Source of the DNA: Candidatus Nomurabacteria bacterium
GTDB taxonomy: Bacteria > Patescibacteriota > Minisyncoccia > Phycocordibacterales > UBA9973
DNA: 31,504 bases
Reading direction: 5' to 3'
Assembly: GCA_009695015.1 (NCBI GenBank)
Contig: SIBT01000003.1
Coordinates: 1 to 31,504 of the forward strand
A program made the position numbers and the translations under genes. The notes beneath the pieces are model-generated. The model did no database searches. It saw only the letters and a list, made by a program, of their open reading frames with translations, and had not been told where the DNA came from. Shown one piece after another: positions 31,337-31,504 of this stretch (the first letter of the stretch is position 1; every line of letters starts with the position of its first letter).

Positions 31337-31504
31337 ATGCAATATAAAGAAAAAATAAATTTTGTGTTTTGGGGCACACCAGATGTGGCTAGCGAGACAC
31401 TAGAAATTTTAAAACAAAACGGATACATTCCATCACTGATTGTTACTTCTCCTGATGCAAAGAGTGGCCGAGGCTTGCATATGCAAGCCTCGGCAGTTTC
31501 TCTC
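31337..31504 (+). CDS. fmt: Methionyl-tRNA formyltransferase, N-terminal part, cut by window end
   Basis: The frame opens right after the def stop codon (TAA then ATG). It starts MQYKEKINFVFWGTPDVASE, the typical first strand and loop of the formyltransferase N-domain, followed by SLIVTSPDAKSGRG, matching the family's PDxxxGRG segment. Fmt formylates initiator Met-tRNA using 10-formyl-tetrahydrofolate. The def-fmt pairing is a classic one. Only 56 codons lie in the window. A 28-bp perfect palindrome covers codons 44-53. Confidence 0.88.
   Translation, partial: MQYKEKINFVFWGTPDVASETLEILKQNGYIPSLIVTSPDAKSGRGLHMQASAVSL
31467..31494. repeat. Perfect 28-bp palindrome inside fmt
   Basis: The half-site GCCGAGGCTTGCAT (31467-31480) is followed at once by its exact reverse complement (31481-31494). 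It encodes the end of the GRG motif and HMQASA. It does not lengthen the protein relative to E. coli Fmt, unlike the insertions in lepA and def. Confidence 0.8.

Noticed and set aside
1..31504. CRISPR array, prophage, transposase gene or toxin-antitoxin pair
   Set aside because: No regular direct repeats with spacers, phage structural genes, transposase motifs or typical toxin-antitoxin gene pairs were seen.

Overview
The window looks like a chromosomal stretch from a Patescibacteria (Candidate Phyla Radiation) bacterium, most like the Parcubacteria/Nomurabacteria side. This is inferred from gene content, not from a search. The DNA is A+T-rich (by eye about one third G+C) and densely packed. 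Conserved enzymes run short (YchF, Pth, LeuRS). Transketolase is split into two genes. Membrane and surface proteins of types I associate with this group are present: a DUF5671-like protein, an O-antigen-ligase/TPR protein and a lamin-tail/PKD surface protein. UGA is used as a stop (ychF, dnaE), so the standard bacterial code applies.

Layout. Positions 70-1373 (minus strand) hold tRNA-Phe, a 77-aa membrane protein, tRNA-Arg, a glutaredoxin-like protein, tRNA-Gly and an FtsB/DivIC-like protein. A 37-aa membrane microprotein lies on the plus strand at 1393-1506. Positions 1533-18790 (minus) hold lepA, an ABC exporter, murJ, an O-antigen-ligase-like protein, leuS, the DUF5671 protein, a methyltransferase, ychF, a NUDIX hydrolase, a 549-aa unfamiliar protein, a frameshifted 56-codon gene and a surface protein. 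A PfkB-family sugar kinase (plus, 18805-19800) converges on a minus-strand carbon block at 19844-24896: transketolase C and N halves, rpe, an inositol-phosphatase-like gene, rpiB and gap. Then come dnaE (plus), pth (minus), and a plus-strand run lepB-hisS-def-fmt, with fmt cut by the window end.

How the genes work together. The carbon block joins the non-oxidative pentose phosphate pathway (transketolase, epimerase, isomerase) to lower glycolysis (GAPDH). leuS, hisS, def, fmt, pth, lepA, ychF and three tRNAs serve translation. murJ, the ABC exporter, the ligase-like protein, the FtsB-like protein, signal peptidase and the lamin-tail protein serve the envelope.

Two patterns run across the window. 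First, most transcription units start with a -10 box, often in extended form (TGn-TATAAT), exactly 6 or 7 bases before the start codon. This predicts leaderless mRNAs; only the 549-aa gene has a long leader with a clear Shine-Dalgarno sequence. Second, short palindromic repeat-like segments sit in frame inside conserved genes: three in lepA and one in def. A related element lies between lepA and the ABC gene.
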